A DNA stretch of 64,000 bases from Proteobacteria bacterium SG_bin9 (GTDB lineage: Bacteria; Pseudomonadota; Alphaproteobacteria; Rhizobiales; Xanthobacteraceae). Positions 25,029 to 32,989 of this stretch are shown one piece after another. Position 1 is the stretch's first letter. Each line of letters starts with the position of its first letter. The stretch is taken from assembly GCA_002083525.1 (NCBI GenBank), contig LWDM01000023.1, positions 127,693-191,692 of the forward strand. The letters run 5' to 3'. The notes below the pieces were generated by a model that saw only the letters and a program-made list of their open reading frames with translations, was not told the origin of the DNA and searched no databases. The position numbers and the translations under genes are program-made.

Positions 25029-25742
25029 TTAGGCGACGGATTTCGTGCTTTTGGCCGCTTCGAACTTCTCGTCGCCGCCCTTTGCGCCGGCGCCGTAGTT
25101 GAAGCCGGGCGGGTAATAGCCGTCCATGTCGTCCTTCACGCGGTTGAACGGCAGGTCCGACCAGTAGCCGTGGTCGCGCAGGTACTCCATGCGCAGATTC
25201 TTCTGCGCGTCGTACTTCTGCAGGATCGCATCGCTCCTGCCGTCGAAGTCGGTCGGCGGCACGCCGAAGCGGTTGCACAGTTCGATGTTAAAGGCCGGCG
25301 CGGCCTTCACCCATTGGCCGTCGAGATAGAGCGTTGCGTAACCGTGATGCAGGAACACGTCGCGGCCGCCCATCGCTCCTTTCAGCTTCGGCGAGGTGAA
25401 GTGGTTGATCACGTCGCTGAGGCCGATTGCCGCGGGAATGCCGCAAGCGCGCGCTGCGGCCGCGAGCAGGACAGCCTTGGTGATGCAGAAGCCGTAACCC
25501 TGCTTGATGACGATGCTCGCCTGGAAATTCTCCGGCTCCAGCCAGATCGCGAACGGGTCGTAACGAAATTCGTCACGCACGGCGTAGAACAGCTTCACCG
25601 CAACCTTCACCGGATCGGTTTCACCGCCGGTAGCCTTGCGCGCAAAATCCGCGACCAGCTTGTTGTCGTGGTCGAGGAAATAGGTCGGCGCGAGATAAGC
25701 CTCAGTGGGTTCCGGCAAGCCATAAGGTGTGAAGATCATCAT
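25029..25742 (-). CDS. Transglutaminase-like (papain-fold) protein
   Basis: A 237-residue cytoplasmic protein with a transglutaminase-like core: QGYGFCITKAVLLAAAARACGIPA contains the presumed nucleophile Cys86, and FLHHGYATLYLDGQWVKAAPAFN contains the His. The third catalytic position is not an obvious Asp. Proteins of this fold act as proteases, amidases or acyltransferases; the reaction here is unknown. Its position between the thiolase and receptor genes suggests it acts on a pathway intermediate. GGGAG lies 7 nt upstream of the ATG at 25742. Confidence 0.75.
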   Translation of the reverse strand: MMIFTPYGLPEPTEAYLAPTYFLDHDNKLVADFARKATGGETDPVKVAVKLFYAVRDEFRYDPFAIWLEPENFQASIVIKQGYGFCITKAVLLAAAARACGIPAAIGLSDVINHFTSPKLKGAMGGRDVFLHHGYATLYLDGQWVKAAPAFNIELCNRFGVPPTDFDGRSDAILQKYDAQKNLRMEYLRDHGYWSDLPFNRVKDDMDGYYPPGFNYGAGAKGGDEKFEAAKSTKSVA

Positions 25743-25771
25743 TGGTCGACTCCCAAAAAGAACAAACGCGC

Positions 25772-27004
25772 TCACGTATCGGGCCGACCATCGACCTCGA
25801 TCACAACTGCGAATGCGGCATCGCCCGCCGCGCAGCCATGATAGAGGCCGATGCCGCCGCCCCTGCCGACGAGCTCTTCGATCAGTTCGATGATCAGCCG
25901 CATTCCGGTCGGCCCCTGCGGATGCCCGAACACCAGCGACGATCCGAAGTTGTTCATTTTCGCGACCGGATATCCGGTCTCGCGCGCGAACACGATATCG
26001 TTGACGACGAACGGATTGTGCGACTTCACGGCTGCGATTTCAGACAGCGCCACCCCTGCCCGTTCGAGCGCAATGCGCGCGGCCGGGATCGGTGCGGCCG
26101 GCATCAATGCCGGCTCAGCGCGCGCTTGGCCAAAACCACGGATGCGAATGCGTATCTTTGAGTCCGCAGACATCTCGATCGCACGCTCCGCCGTCGTCAC
26201 GATCAGACTGGCGTTGCCGTCGGCCGGATGCGTCTGACTCGCGAACGTGATGGTGCCGCCTTCGGACGCAGGCCTGAGGCGATCGAGCGCTTCGCGAGAG
26301 GTTGTGTTGATGCCCGTATCGCCATCGAGCGCCGCGACGCTCTTGCCAAACTTCGCGTCCGGCACCTCGAACGGCAGCGTCATGTAGCCGCGCTGGAATG
26401 CACGGTCGTTCCCCAGCGCGTCCTCGTACTGCTCGTAGCGGCGCAGCACCACATCATGCTGCTCCTCGCGGCTGATCTGCCAGCGGCTCGCGACGTTTTC
26501 CGCCGTCTGCACCACCGGGTGACCCAGGTCCGGCGCTTCGAGAAAATTGTCGACAGTCCAGGATTCTGTTTTTGGAAGCCCGCCCCACCCGCCGTCGCCG
26601 GGATAGGTGACGAACGCGCCGTTCGACATGCGGTCGCAAGTGACGACGAGCGACGCCAGTGCCTGCCCGCTATTCACCTCCTGCGCAGCGGTAACAAGGC
26701 TGCGCGGACCGGTCTGGCAGGCCTGCGCCACCGTCGGCCCCGTCGTGTCTGGGTTGCCGATCATGCTCATCATCCACGGCGCACCCCAGAAGCCTCGCCA
26801 CTGCGGAATGGTCACGCCGAGCACGGCGTGATCGAATGCATCCGGCGCGATCTCGCGCCGCGCCAGTTCTTTCTTCGCAACCGCTGCAGCAAAGCGAATG
26901 CTGTGCAGCCCGGCAAATGCGCCCTGCCACTTCGCAAACGGCGTCGACCAGTAACCGCGATAGGGAATTTCGACGTTCTCAAACACCGGATGCTCCGCGC
27001 TCAA
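25772..27004 (-). CDS. Thiolase-family protein (acetyl-CoA acetyltransferase-like)
   Basis: A 410-residue thiolase-fold enzyme. The nucleophilic Cys96 is in VAQACQTGPRSL, the His361 in GHPQGPTG and the second Cys391 in YHGCAAGDA, so the catalytic triad is intact. It likely cleaves a beta-ketoacyl-CoA derived from the side chain or opened ring. The downstream transglutaminase-like gene starts 29 nt after its stop, and the upstream ligase ends 8 nt before its start, so the three form one operon. Confidence 0.87.
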   Translation of the reverse strand: MSAEHPVFENVEIPYRGYWSTPFAKWQGAFAGLHSIRFAAAVAKKELARREIAPDAFDHAVLGVTIPQWRGFWGAPWMMSMIGNPDTTGPTVAQACQTGPRSLVTAAQEVNSGQALASLVVTCDRMSNGAFVTYPGDGGWGGLPKTESWTVDNFLEAPDLGHPVVQTAENVASRWQISREEQHDVVLRRYEQYEDALGNDRAFQRGYMTLPFEVPDAKFGKSVAALDGDTGINTTSREALDRLRPASEGGTITFASQTHPADGNASLIVTTAERAIEMSADSKIRIRIRGFGQARAEPALMPAAPIPAARIALERAGVALSEIAAVKSHNPFVVNDIVFARETGYPVAKMNNFGSSLVFGHPQGPTGMRLIIELIEELVGRGGGIGLYHGCAAGDAAFAVVIEVDGRPDT

Positions 27005-27012
27005 AGGATGGA

Positions 27013-28911
27013 TCAGCTCGCAAGCGTGCGCGGCGCCGGGATCGATGCCGGATCGATGTCGATCACTGCGGCGCCGGACGACAGGCTGTAGAGCAAGTCC
27101 ACCAGCTTGGCGCGCCGCTCCAGCACGGCGCGCTGGTTGATGTAACCCTTGTCGGTGATCTCACCCGCGTCCACCGATGGCGGCTCGCGCATGATTAGCG
27201 CACGCACGATCCGGTTTGAGCTTCCGCCCGCGGTGCGATTGTGATGCGCGAGCGCGGTCCGGATCGCGTCCTGAACCTTCGCGTTCGAAACAACGTCGTG
27301 CGCGGGATCGAGCACCTCTTCGCCCGCCAGCGCGCGGCAGGCGTCGAGCTTCGGGAAGATCAACGCCGAGATGTAATCCTGATTGTGGCCGGCGATCACC
27401 ACATCGGCGATGAGATCGACGCTGGCCGCAACGACATTCACGCGCAGCGCACCGACATTGACCCAGGTTCCGGACAACAGCTTGAAGTTCTCGGCGACGC
27501 GGCCGTCGAAGATCAGTCCCGCATTGATGTTCGCGGGATCGACGAAACGGCCGGCGTCGCCCATGCGATAATAGCCGTCCTCGTCGAAGGCCTTGGCCGT
27601 CGCCTCCGGTTGACGCCAGTAACCGGGCGTAACGCCCGGTCCGCGCACGCGCATCTCGTGCTTGCTGCCGTCTGGCGTAAATTTGATATCGAACCCCGGA
27701 ATTGGCAGGCCAATATTGGCCGGCTCGGTCGAAGGAAAGTAAACGGCGGTCGCGACCGGCGCGGTTTCCGTCGCGCCCCAGAGTCCGACGACGGGGATAT
27801 CGCGCCCCTTGAACTGCCTGGCGAGCCGGCTGAGCTTGTTCGCGACCGGCACCGGAAGCGCCGCTCCCGCATAACCGATCAACTCAAGCCGCTCGAACAA
27901 GGCTTCGGCAAAGGACTCGTCTGCATCGAGATGATCAGCGAGCAGATCGAGCGCACGCGGCACGTTGAGCAGCAGGTTCGGCCTGATCCGTTTGAACGAC
28001 TTGATCATGGTGGCGATGCCGGCAGGCGTCGGCCGCCCGTGGTCGATCGTCAGCGATCCGCCGAACACGATCGGCATGTTGAAAATCTGGTTGCCGCCGT
28101 AGGTGTGGTTCCACGGCAGCCAGTCGACGAGAATCGGCGGCGACGCGAAGTAGCCCGGCCAGACCTGCGACAGCGCGATCTGGTTCGACATCATCATGCG
28201 TTGCGTCACCAGCACGCCCTTCGGCATGCCGGTCGAGCCCGAGGTGAACAGGATCTTGGACGTGCGATCCGGGGATGCTGCCAGGTCTGGCACGACAGGG
28301 CTGCCGCCGAGAAGCTCGTCCCACGCCAGCATGCCCGGCTGCGCATTGGCGATCGCGGCGAGCCGCGCGTCACCCCACGCAACGGTCGCAATCGCATTCC
28401 GGTGCGCAATCGCATCGTCGAAGATCACGAGTGACGGGGTGAGGATATCGACGATGTAGCGCAGCTTGCCGAAGTCGCTCGACATCTTCGAATAGGACGG
28501 TGAGATCGGCGAGACGGGAACGCCAGCGGCATAGCAGCCGAGGATCGCAATCGCTGTCTTGATCGAGTTCTCGGCGATCAGCACCACCGGCCGCTCGTCG
28601 GATGCACCGAGTTCGAGATAGGTGCGACCGATCTTGCAGGCCTGCCGATACGCATCGCGATAGCTGATCTCGCCGACGATGCCGTTCGCCGCCGACTCGC
28701 GGAACAGAATCTGGTCACCGGAAAGTTCCGCCCGCGCTTTCAGAACGGCGATAACGCTGGCCGGATAAGGCCCGAGTGGCAGCGTGCTGCGAATAACGAA
28801 ACTTCCGCCGGGAAGCTGCTCTCGTTCGCAAGGCGAATTCGAAAACGCGAACGCTTCACCCGCAACTGCCGTCTGATCCATCGGCCCGTTCCGCTCTTCG
28901 TTGGAAATCAT
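27013..28911 (-). CDS. Acyl-CoA synthetase, feruloyl-CoA synthase-like
   Basis: An AMP-forming acid:CoA ligase (632 aa as written). The phosphate-binding loop is LFTSGSTGMPKGVLV, followed by WLPWNHTYGGNQ, the adenine motif GLWGATETAP, and YRMGDAGRF. Length and N-terminal PGGSFVIRSTLPLGPYP match feruloyl-CoA synthases rather than benzoate ligases. The start is ambiguous: ATG 28911 has AGGAG only 1 nt away and abuts the operator, while ATG 28881 (10 residues shorter) has a weak GGA at better spacing. It is the first gene of a ligase-thiolase-transglutaminase unit. Confidence 0.88.
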   Translation of the reverse strand: MISNEERNGPMDQTAVAGEAFAFSNSPCEREQLPGGSFVIRSTLPLGPYPASVIAVLKARAELSGDQILFRESAANGIVGEISYRDAYRQACKIGRTYLELGASDERPVVLIAENSIKTAIAILGCYAAGVPVSPISPSYSKMSSDFGKLRYIVDILTPSLVIFDDAIAHRNAIATVAWGDARLAAIANAQPGMLAWDELLGGSPVVPDLAASPDRTSKILFTSGSTGMPKGVLVTQRMMMSNQIALSQVWPGYFASPPILVDWLPWNHTYGGNQIFNMPIVFGGSLTIDHGRPTPAGIATMIKSFKRIRPNLLLNVPRALDLLADHLDADESFAEALFERLELIGYAGAALPVPVANKLSRLARQFKGRDIPVVGLWGATETAPVATAVYFPSTEPANIGLPIPGFDIKFTPDGSKHEMRVRGPGVTPGYWRQPEATAKAFDEDGYYRMGDAGRFVDPANINAGLIFDGRVAENFKLLSGTWVNVGALRVNVVAASVDLIADVVIAGHNQDYISALIFPKLDACRALAGEEVLDPAHDVVSNAKVQDAIRTALAHHNRTAGGSSNRIVRALIMREPPSVDAGEITDKGYINQRAVLERRAKLVDLLYSLSSGAAVIDIDPASIPAPRTLAS

Positions 28912-28920
28912 ACTCCTAAT

Positions 28921-28943
28921 AATAGCTAATCTTATTAGTCATT
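28921..28943. promoter_or_regulatory. MarR1-type operator candidate D (upstream of acyl-CoA synthetase)
   Basis: AATAGCT-N9-AGTCATT: the left arm is identical to site A and the right arm has two mismatches, with the same 9-nt spacing. It ends 10 nt from the ligase ATG, so binding would block transcription of that unit. The divergent TPP-enzyme gene starts 230 nt away and could also be affected. Confidence 0.55.
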
Positions 28944-29173
28944 ATCGTCAATAATGAATTCTCCGCCGCCGCGTGATCTCCGGCAAGCGCGAAATGCGGG
29001 CAGCATCAGCTTCCGCGGTGGGCAAACGGTCAGTAAGTTGTTACCCGCGCCGCAATATCGGCCTGTTGACGTTTCGCGGCGCCGAGCGCCCTTGGTAGGA
29101 TCACAGGCCGGGCGAATAAGAATGGGCAAGCCATCCGCTTTGCCGAGGTCCCGGTGATTCACGTGGGGTTGCG

Positions 29174-29728
29174 ATGGATTCGGTTCCTTTGGACAAGGGC
29201 GTCAGAGCCGCCCGGGATTGGCCGCTCGATATCTTCCAAGCGCTGAAGCAGGCGCACGTCTCGCAGGTCAGCTACGTTCCCGATGCCGGACATGCGCGGT
29301 TGATCAACCTTTGCCATGACGACGCGAGCATCAAGACGACGGTGCTGACGACCGAAGAAGAAGGCATCGCGCTGTGTGCCGGCGCCTGGCTCGGCGGCGA
29401 CCGCTCGGCGTTGCTGATGCAATCGAGCGGCGTCGGCAACTGCGTCAACATGCTGTCGCTGATGAATTCGTGCCGGTTTCCGTTCCTGACGATCGTGACC
29501 ATGCGCGGCGAATGGGCGGAGTTCAACCCATGGCAGGTGCCGATGGGCACGGCCACGCCGGGAGCGTTTCAGCTGATGGGGACCACGGTGTTCCGGATCA
29601 ACACGGCGGATGAAGCGGGCGATGTGGTTACGGCAGCAGCGACGCTGGCATTCGATTCCGATCAGCAGATCGCAGTTCTGATCTCGCAGCGCCTGCTCGG
29701 CGCCAAGAAATGGACGGAGACGAAGTGA
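29174..29728 (+). CDS. Thiamine-diphosphate enzyme, Pyr-domain subunit (sulfopyruvate/phosphonopyruvate decarboxylase alpha-like)
   Basis: A 184-residue protein equal to the N-terminal (PYR) domain of TPP decarboxylases: ALKQAHVSQVSYVPDAGHARLI and VLTTEEEGIALCAGAWLGGDRSALLMQSSGVGNCVNML, with the catalytic Glu in TTEEEG. The partner PP domain is the next gene (stop and start overlap, TGATG). The arrangement resembles the two-subunit sulfopyruvate decarboxylase ComDE. It probably decarboxylates a 2-oxo acid formed in this catabolic locus, since it is divergent from the acyl-CoA synthetase. Confidence 0.85.
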   Translation: MDSVPLDKGVRAARDWPLDIFQALKQAHVSQVSYVPDAGHARLINLCHDDASIKTTVLTTEEEGIALCAGAWLGGDRSALLMQSSGVGNCVNMLSLMNSCRFPFLTIVTMRGEWAEFNPWQVPMGTATPGAFQLMGTTVFRINTADEAGDVVTAAATLAFDSDQQIAVLISQRLLGAKKWTETK

Positions 29729-30312
29729 TGAGCGCCAGCACCCTCGATCGTCGTCAGGCGGTGAAATCGCTGCTGCAGAACCGCGGCGAGCTTCTGGTGG
29801 TCACCGGCCTCGGCTCGCCGTCATACGACGCGTTTGCCGCCGGCGATCACGACGGCAACTTTTATCTCTGGGGCGCGATGGGCGGCGCCGCGATGGTCGG
29901 TCTCGGCCTTGCGCTCGCGCAGCCGAAGCGGCCGGTGCTGGTGCTGACCGGCGACGGCGAACAGCTGATGGGCACCGGCAATCTGCTGACCGTGGCGGTC
30001 AGCAAACCGGGCAACCTGACCATTGCCGTGCTCGATAACGGCTATTACGGCGAGACCGGCATGCAGCGCAGCCACGCGGGTCTTGGCGTGCGTCTCGACC
30101 AGATCGCGAAGGCGGCCGGCTTTGCCGACACCGCAGAGATTACCGGCTTGAACGGCGTCGAAAGCTACCGGCCGAAACTGCAGGACCTGAGCGGCCCGAA
30201 GTTCGTGCGGATCGCGATCTCGCCGAACAATCCGGAGCGTGCGCTGCCGGCGCGCGACGGCACTTATCTGAAGACCAGATTCCGCACGCACCTCAGATTG
30301 CCGGTGAACTAG
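29728..30312 (+). CDS. Thiamine-diphosphate enzyme, PP-domain subunit
   Basis: A 194-residue protein holding the TPP pyrophosphate and Mg2+ site: VLTGDGEQLMGTGNLLTVAVSKPGNLTIAVLDNGYYGETG is the GDG-x(about 28)-N motif. It pairs with the preceding gene, which it overlaps by one base, to form an alpha/beta decarboxylase. LWGAMGGAAMVGLGLALAQPKRP is the usual preceding helix. The substrate is unknown. Confidence 0.86.
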   Translation: MSASTLDRRQAVKSLLQNRGELLVVTGLGSPSYDAFAAGDHDGNFYLWGAMGGAAMVGLGLALAQPKRPVLVLTGDGEQLMGTGNLLTVAVSKPGNLTIAVLDNGYYGETGMQRSHAGLGVRLDQIAKAAGFADTAEITGLNGVESYRPKLQDLSGPKFVRIAISPNNPERALPARDGTYLKTRFRTHLRLPVN

Positions 30313-30415
30313 CGCCACTCCGGGCGAAATCGCTCCGGCCAGTAAGGTTAAAGCTGTCGACCGCCCGCTCGGAAATCGGGTGGTGGCGGCATGCTCAAAC
30401 TCGCACATTCGGTCA

Positions 30416-30445
30416 CGAACGAAGCCGCAATACACGGTTCGTTCG
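30416..30445. promoter_or_regulatory. Inverted repeat CGAACGAA-N14-TTCGTTCG in the ada leader
   Basis: Perfect 8+8 inverted repeat ending 17 nt upstream of the ada GTG start, just before its ribosome site. It may be the binding site for methylated Ada or a leader hairpin. It does not match the alphaproteobacterial LexA box (GTTC-N7-GTTC). Confidence 0.4.
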
Positions 30446-30462
30446 ATGGAGGAGCGAGAGTC

Positions 30463-31593
30463 GTGACCGCAGTCCAGAGAAACGCGCGCCAAGAGCGATG
30501 GACGGCCGCCAGCGATCCGCGGTGGGCGCGCGTCGTTGCGCGTGATCGCTCCGCCGATGGCGCATGGTGGTACTCGGTCGTCACGACCGGCATCTACTGC
30601 CGTCCGTCGTGTCCATCGCGTACGGCGAATCCGCAGAACGTCCAGTTTCACGATACGCTGCCGGATGCGAAAGCAACCGGCTTCCGGCCCTGCAAACGCT
30701 GCAATCCCGACGGCCTCTCGCTCGAGAGCAGCAACGCGGCGATGGTCGCCAACGCCTGCCGCCTGATCGAGCAGAGCGAAGAGGAACCGTCGCTGTCCGA
30801 CCTCGCGCAAGCGGTCGGACGCAGCGCGGGCTACTTCCATCGGCTGTTCAAGGCATCGACCGGACTGACGCCGAAGGATTACGCCTCGGCCTTCCGCGCC
30901 GCGAAGCTGCGCGAACATCTCACCAACGGCAACTCGGTGACGGAAGCGATCTATGACGCCGGTTTCAATTCGAGCGGTCGCTTCTACGCGAAGTCGACGG
31001 AAATGCTCGGCATGACGCCGACCCGCTATCGCGCCGGCGGATCGGACGAGGAAATCCGCTTCGCCATCGGCGAGTCGTCGCTCGGGGCAATCTTGGTCGC
31101 CTCGAGCCAGAAGGGCGTCGCGTCCATTCTGATCGGCGACGAGCCGGAAGCACTCATCTGCAATCTGCAAGATCGCTTTCCCAACGCGCATCTGATCGGC
31201 GCCGATCAGGAGTACGAGGAGCTGGTCGCGCGGGTCGTCGGCCTTGTCGATGCGCCGGGCTTCGGTCTCGATCTGCCGCTTGACGTGCGTGGCACCGCAT
31301 TCCAGCAGCGGGTCTGGCGCGCCTTGCAGGATGTTCCCGCCGGCCAAACGATCTCCTATGCGGAGATTGCCCGCCGCATCGGCGCTCCCAAGGCTACGCG
31401 CGCGGTTGCCGGCGCCTGCGCCGCCAACAATCTCGCCATCGCGATCCCCTGTCACCGGGTGGTGAAGAATGACGGCTCGCTCTCCGGCTACGCCTGGGGC
31501 GTCGAGCGCAAGCGGGCATTGATCGAACGCGAAGGGGCACAACGGCCATCGCTCGCGTCCTCGGCGGCGATGTCGTGTCAGTCGCGCACATGA
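30463..31593 (+). CDS. ada: Bifunctional Ada: methylphosphotriester repair, AraC activator and O6-methylguanine-DNA methyltransferase
   Basis: Ada removes methyl groups from DNA and activates the adaptive response. The N-terminal domain has four zinc cysteines (Cys46, Cys50, Cys77, Cys80; YCRPSCPSR and CKRC), followed by AraC-type helices (about 90-190) and a C-terminal methyltransferase domain with the acceptor cysteine in IPCHRV (about residue 330). The GTG at 30463 has GGAGGAG 8 nt upstream; an in-frame ATG at 30391 is less likely. alkB starts within its last codons (ATGA overlap), so they are coupled. Confidence 0.93.
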   Translation: MTAVQRNARQERWTAASDPRWARVVARDRSADGAWWYSVVTTGIYCRPSCPSRTANPQNVQFHDTLPDAKATGFRPCKRCNPDGLSLESSNAAMVANACRLIEQSEEEPSLSDLAQAVGRSAGYFHRLFKASTGLTPKDYASAFRAAKLREHLTNGNSVTEAIYDAGFNSSGRFYAKSTEMLGMTPTRYRAGGSDEEIRFAIGESSLGAILVASSQKGVASILIGDEPEALICNLQDRFPNAHLIGADQEYEELVARVVGLVDAPGFGLDLPLDVRGTAFQQRVWRALQDVPAGQTISYAEIARRIGAPKATRAVAGACAANNLAIAIPCHRVVKNDGSLSGYAWGVERKRALIEREGAQRPSLASSAAMSCQSRT

Positions 31594-32240
31594 GCAGCCT
31601 GTTCGATGCGATTCCATCGTTCAATCCCGCACGCGAGGCGATGGGTGAAGATGCCGTACTGCTGCGTGGCAAGGCGCTGCTGGTCGAAAGCAAGCTTCTG
31701 AACGCGGTTCGGGCGATCACCGCGAAGGCGCCCTTCCGGCAGATGACCACGCCCGGCGGCTTCATCATGTCGGTTGCGATGACCAACTGCGGAACGGCAG
31801 GCTGGGTCACCGACCGGACCGGCTATCGCTATGATCGCCTCGATCCGATCAGTGGCCTGCCCTGGCCGGCCATGCCGGACTGCTTCCTCCAGCTTGCATC
31901 GGACGCGGCCGAAGCTGCCGGCTTCCCGGACTTCGTGCCTGACGCGTGTCTCATCAACTGCTACCGGCCGGGCACACGGCTATCGCTACATCAGGACAAG
32001 GACGAGCGCGACCATGCGCATCCGATCGTTTCGGTATCGCTCGGTCTTCCGGCCACGTTTCAGTTTGGCGGAATGACGCGCAACGCGCCGGTCCGTAAAT
32101 TCGCCCTGCATCACGGCGATATCGCCGTGTGGGGCGGCCGTTCACGGCTTTGCTATCACGGCGTCACCGAACTGAAGGACGGTGAGCATGAAACAGTCGG
32201 CCGCATGCGGATCAACCTGACGTTCCGCCGCGCGCAGTAG
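31590..32240 (+). CDS. alkB: DNA oxidative demethylase AlkB
   Basis: A 2-oxoglutarate/Fe(II) dioxygenase that reverses N1-methyladenine and N3-methylcytosine damage. The 216-residue protein has the iron ligands His134 and Asp136 (LSLHQDKDE) and His190 (LCYHGV), and the oxoglutarate-binding arginines in GRMRINLTFR. The NCYRPGTRL motif is also present. It overlaps ada by 4 nt and belongs to the same adaptive-response operon. Confidence 0.94.
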   Translation: MSSLFDAIPSFNPAREAMGEDAVLLRGKALLVESKLLNAVRAITAKAPFRQMTTPGGFIMSVAMTNCGTAGWVTDRTGYRYDRLDPISGLPWPAMPDCFLQLASDAAEAAGFPDFVPDACLINCYRPGTRLSLHQDKDERDHAHPIVSVSLGLPATFQFGGMTRNAPVRKFALHHGDIAVWGGRSRLCYHGVTELKDGEHETVGRMRINLTFRRAQ

Positions 32241-32290
32241 GCGCCGTATTAACGTTGACGCACAAGCTGCGCTCCAGAATCAGAGAACTC

Positions 32291-32315
32291 GAATTCGAAA
32301 GCAAGGACCGGAGTG
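32291..32315. repeat. Partial copy of the palindromic repeat found at 33514-33638
   Basis: The sequence GAATTCGAAAGCAAGGACCG plus GAGTG (32291-32315) aligns with GAATTCAAAGATAAGAACCG plus GAGTG in the right arm of the repeat upstream of the P450, with one 1-nt gap. It lies in the 126-nt gap between alkB and the ogt-like gene. Confidence 0.5.
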
Positions 32316-32366
32316 AGCGCCGGAAACCACCGTCATAAGGTCGACCATCAAATATGGAGATCGACA

Positions 32367-32927
32367 ATGACAATGCTTGCTACTCACACTCACACCGGAG
32401 CACTGCCAAAAGCCAACACCGCGGTGCGCGGCAAGATCCACTACGCCATCGGCAAGACTGCACTGGGAGCGGTGCTCGTTGCCTGCGGTGCAGTCGGCGT
32501 CTGCGCCATTCTCATGGGTTCGGATGCCGACGACCTGGCGGCGGATCTGGCAAAGCGCTTTCCATCATGCCGTCTGGTACCCGACAAACTGAAGCTGAAC
32601 GAGGATCTGAGCAAGATCATCCGCTTCATAAACACGCCGAAGCGCGAGCTCGACGTCAAAGTCGAAATGCACGGCACGCCCTTCCAGTGCCGGGTGTGGA
32701 CGGCGCTGCGCGGCGTGCCGATCGGATCGACCGTGACTTACAGCGAGCTGGCACGCCGGATCGGCGATCCGAATGCCGTGCGCGCAATCGCCAACGCCTG
32801 CGCAAGTAACAATCTGGCGCTGGCGGTGCCGTGCCACCGGGTCGTCCGCAGCGACGGCGGCCTGGCCAACTACCGCTGGGGTGTCGAACGCAAGCGTGCC
32901 TTGATCGCGAAGGAAGCAGCGGTCTGA
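32367..32927 (+). CDS. ogt: Methylated-DNA-protein cysteine methyltransferase (Ogt/Ada C-domain type)
   Basis: A 186-residue stand-alone O6-methylguanine methyltransferase with the acceptor Cys156 in VPCHRVV and the preceding NACASNNLAL helix. Its residues 24-52 (IHYAIGKTALGAVLVACGAVG) closely follow the matching part of the ada C-terminal domain, so it looks like a duplicate of that half. A GGAG site is 7 nt upstream of the ATG at 32367. It probably belongs to the same alkylation response. Confidence 0.9.
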   Translation: MTMLATHTHTGALPKANTAVRGKIHYAIGKTALGAVLVACGAVGVCAILMGSDADDLAADLAKRFPSCRLVPDKLKLNEDLSKIIRFINTPKRELDVKVEMHGTPFQCRVWTALRGVPIGSTVTYSELARRIGDPNAVRAIANACASNNLALAVPCHRVVRSDGGLANYRWGVERKRALIAKEAAV

Positions 32928-32941
32928 ACGACCTACGACGC

Positions 32942-32973
32942 AAAAAGCCACCGCCGAATATCGGCGGTGGCTT
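32942..32973 (-). terminator. Rho-independent terminator of the SnoaL-like gene
   Basis: 13-bp perfect stem AAGCCACCGCCGA (32945-32957) / TCGGCGGTGGCTT (32961-32973), loop of 3, followed on the minus strand by a T-run (CTTTTTG). On the plus strand no T-run follows, although the stem may also slow transcription from ogt. Confidence 0.85.
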
Positions 32974-32989
32974 GTCGCATCAATACGCC

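Noticed and set aside
30416..30445. Considered an SOS (LexA) box upstream of ada
   Set aside because: The inverted repeat CGAACGAA/TTCGTTCG does not fit the alphaproteobacterial GTTC-N7-GTTC spacing.
29821..31617. 598-codon open frame on the minus strand opposite the TPP subunit and ada
   Set aside because: It spans two convincing genes on the other strand, and its composition (Arg, Ala, Asp rich) is typical of antisense frames in GC-rich DNA.
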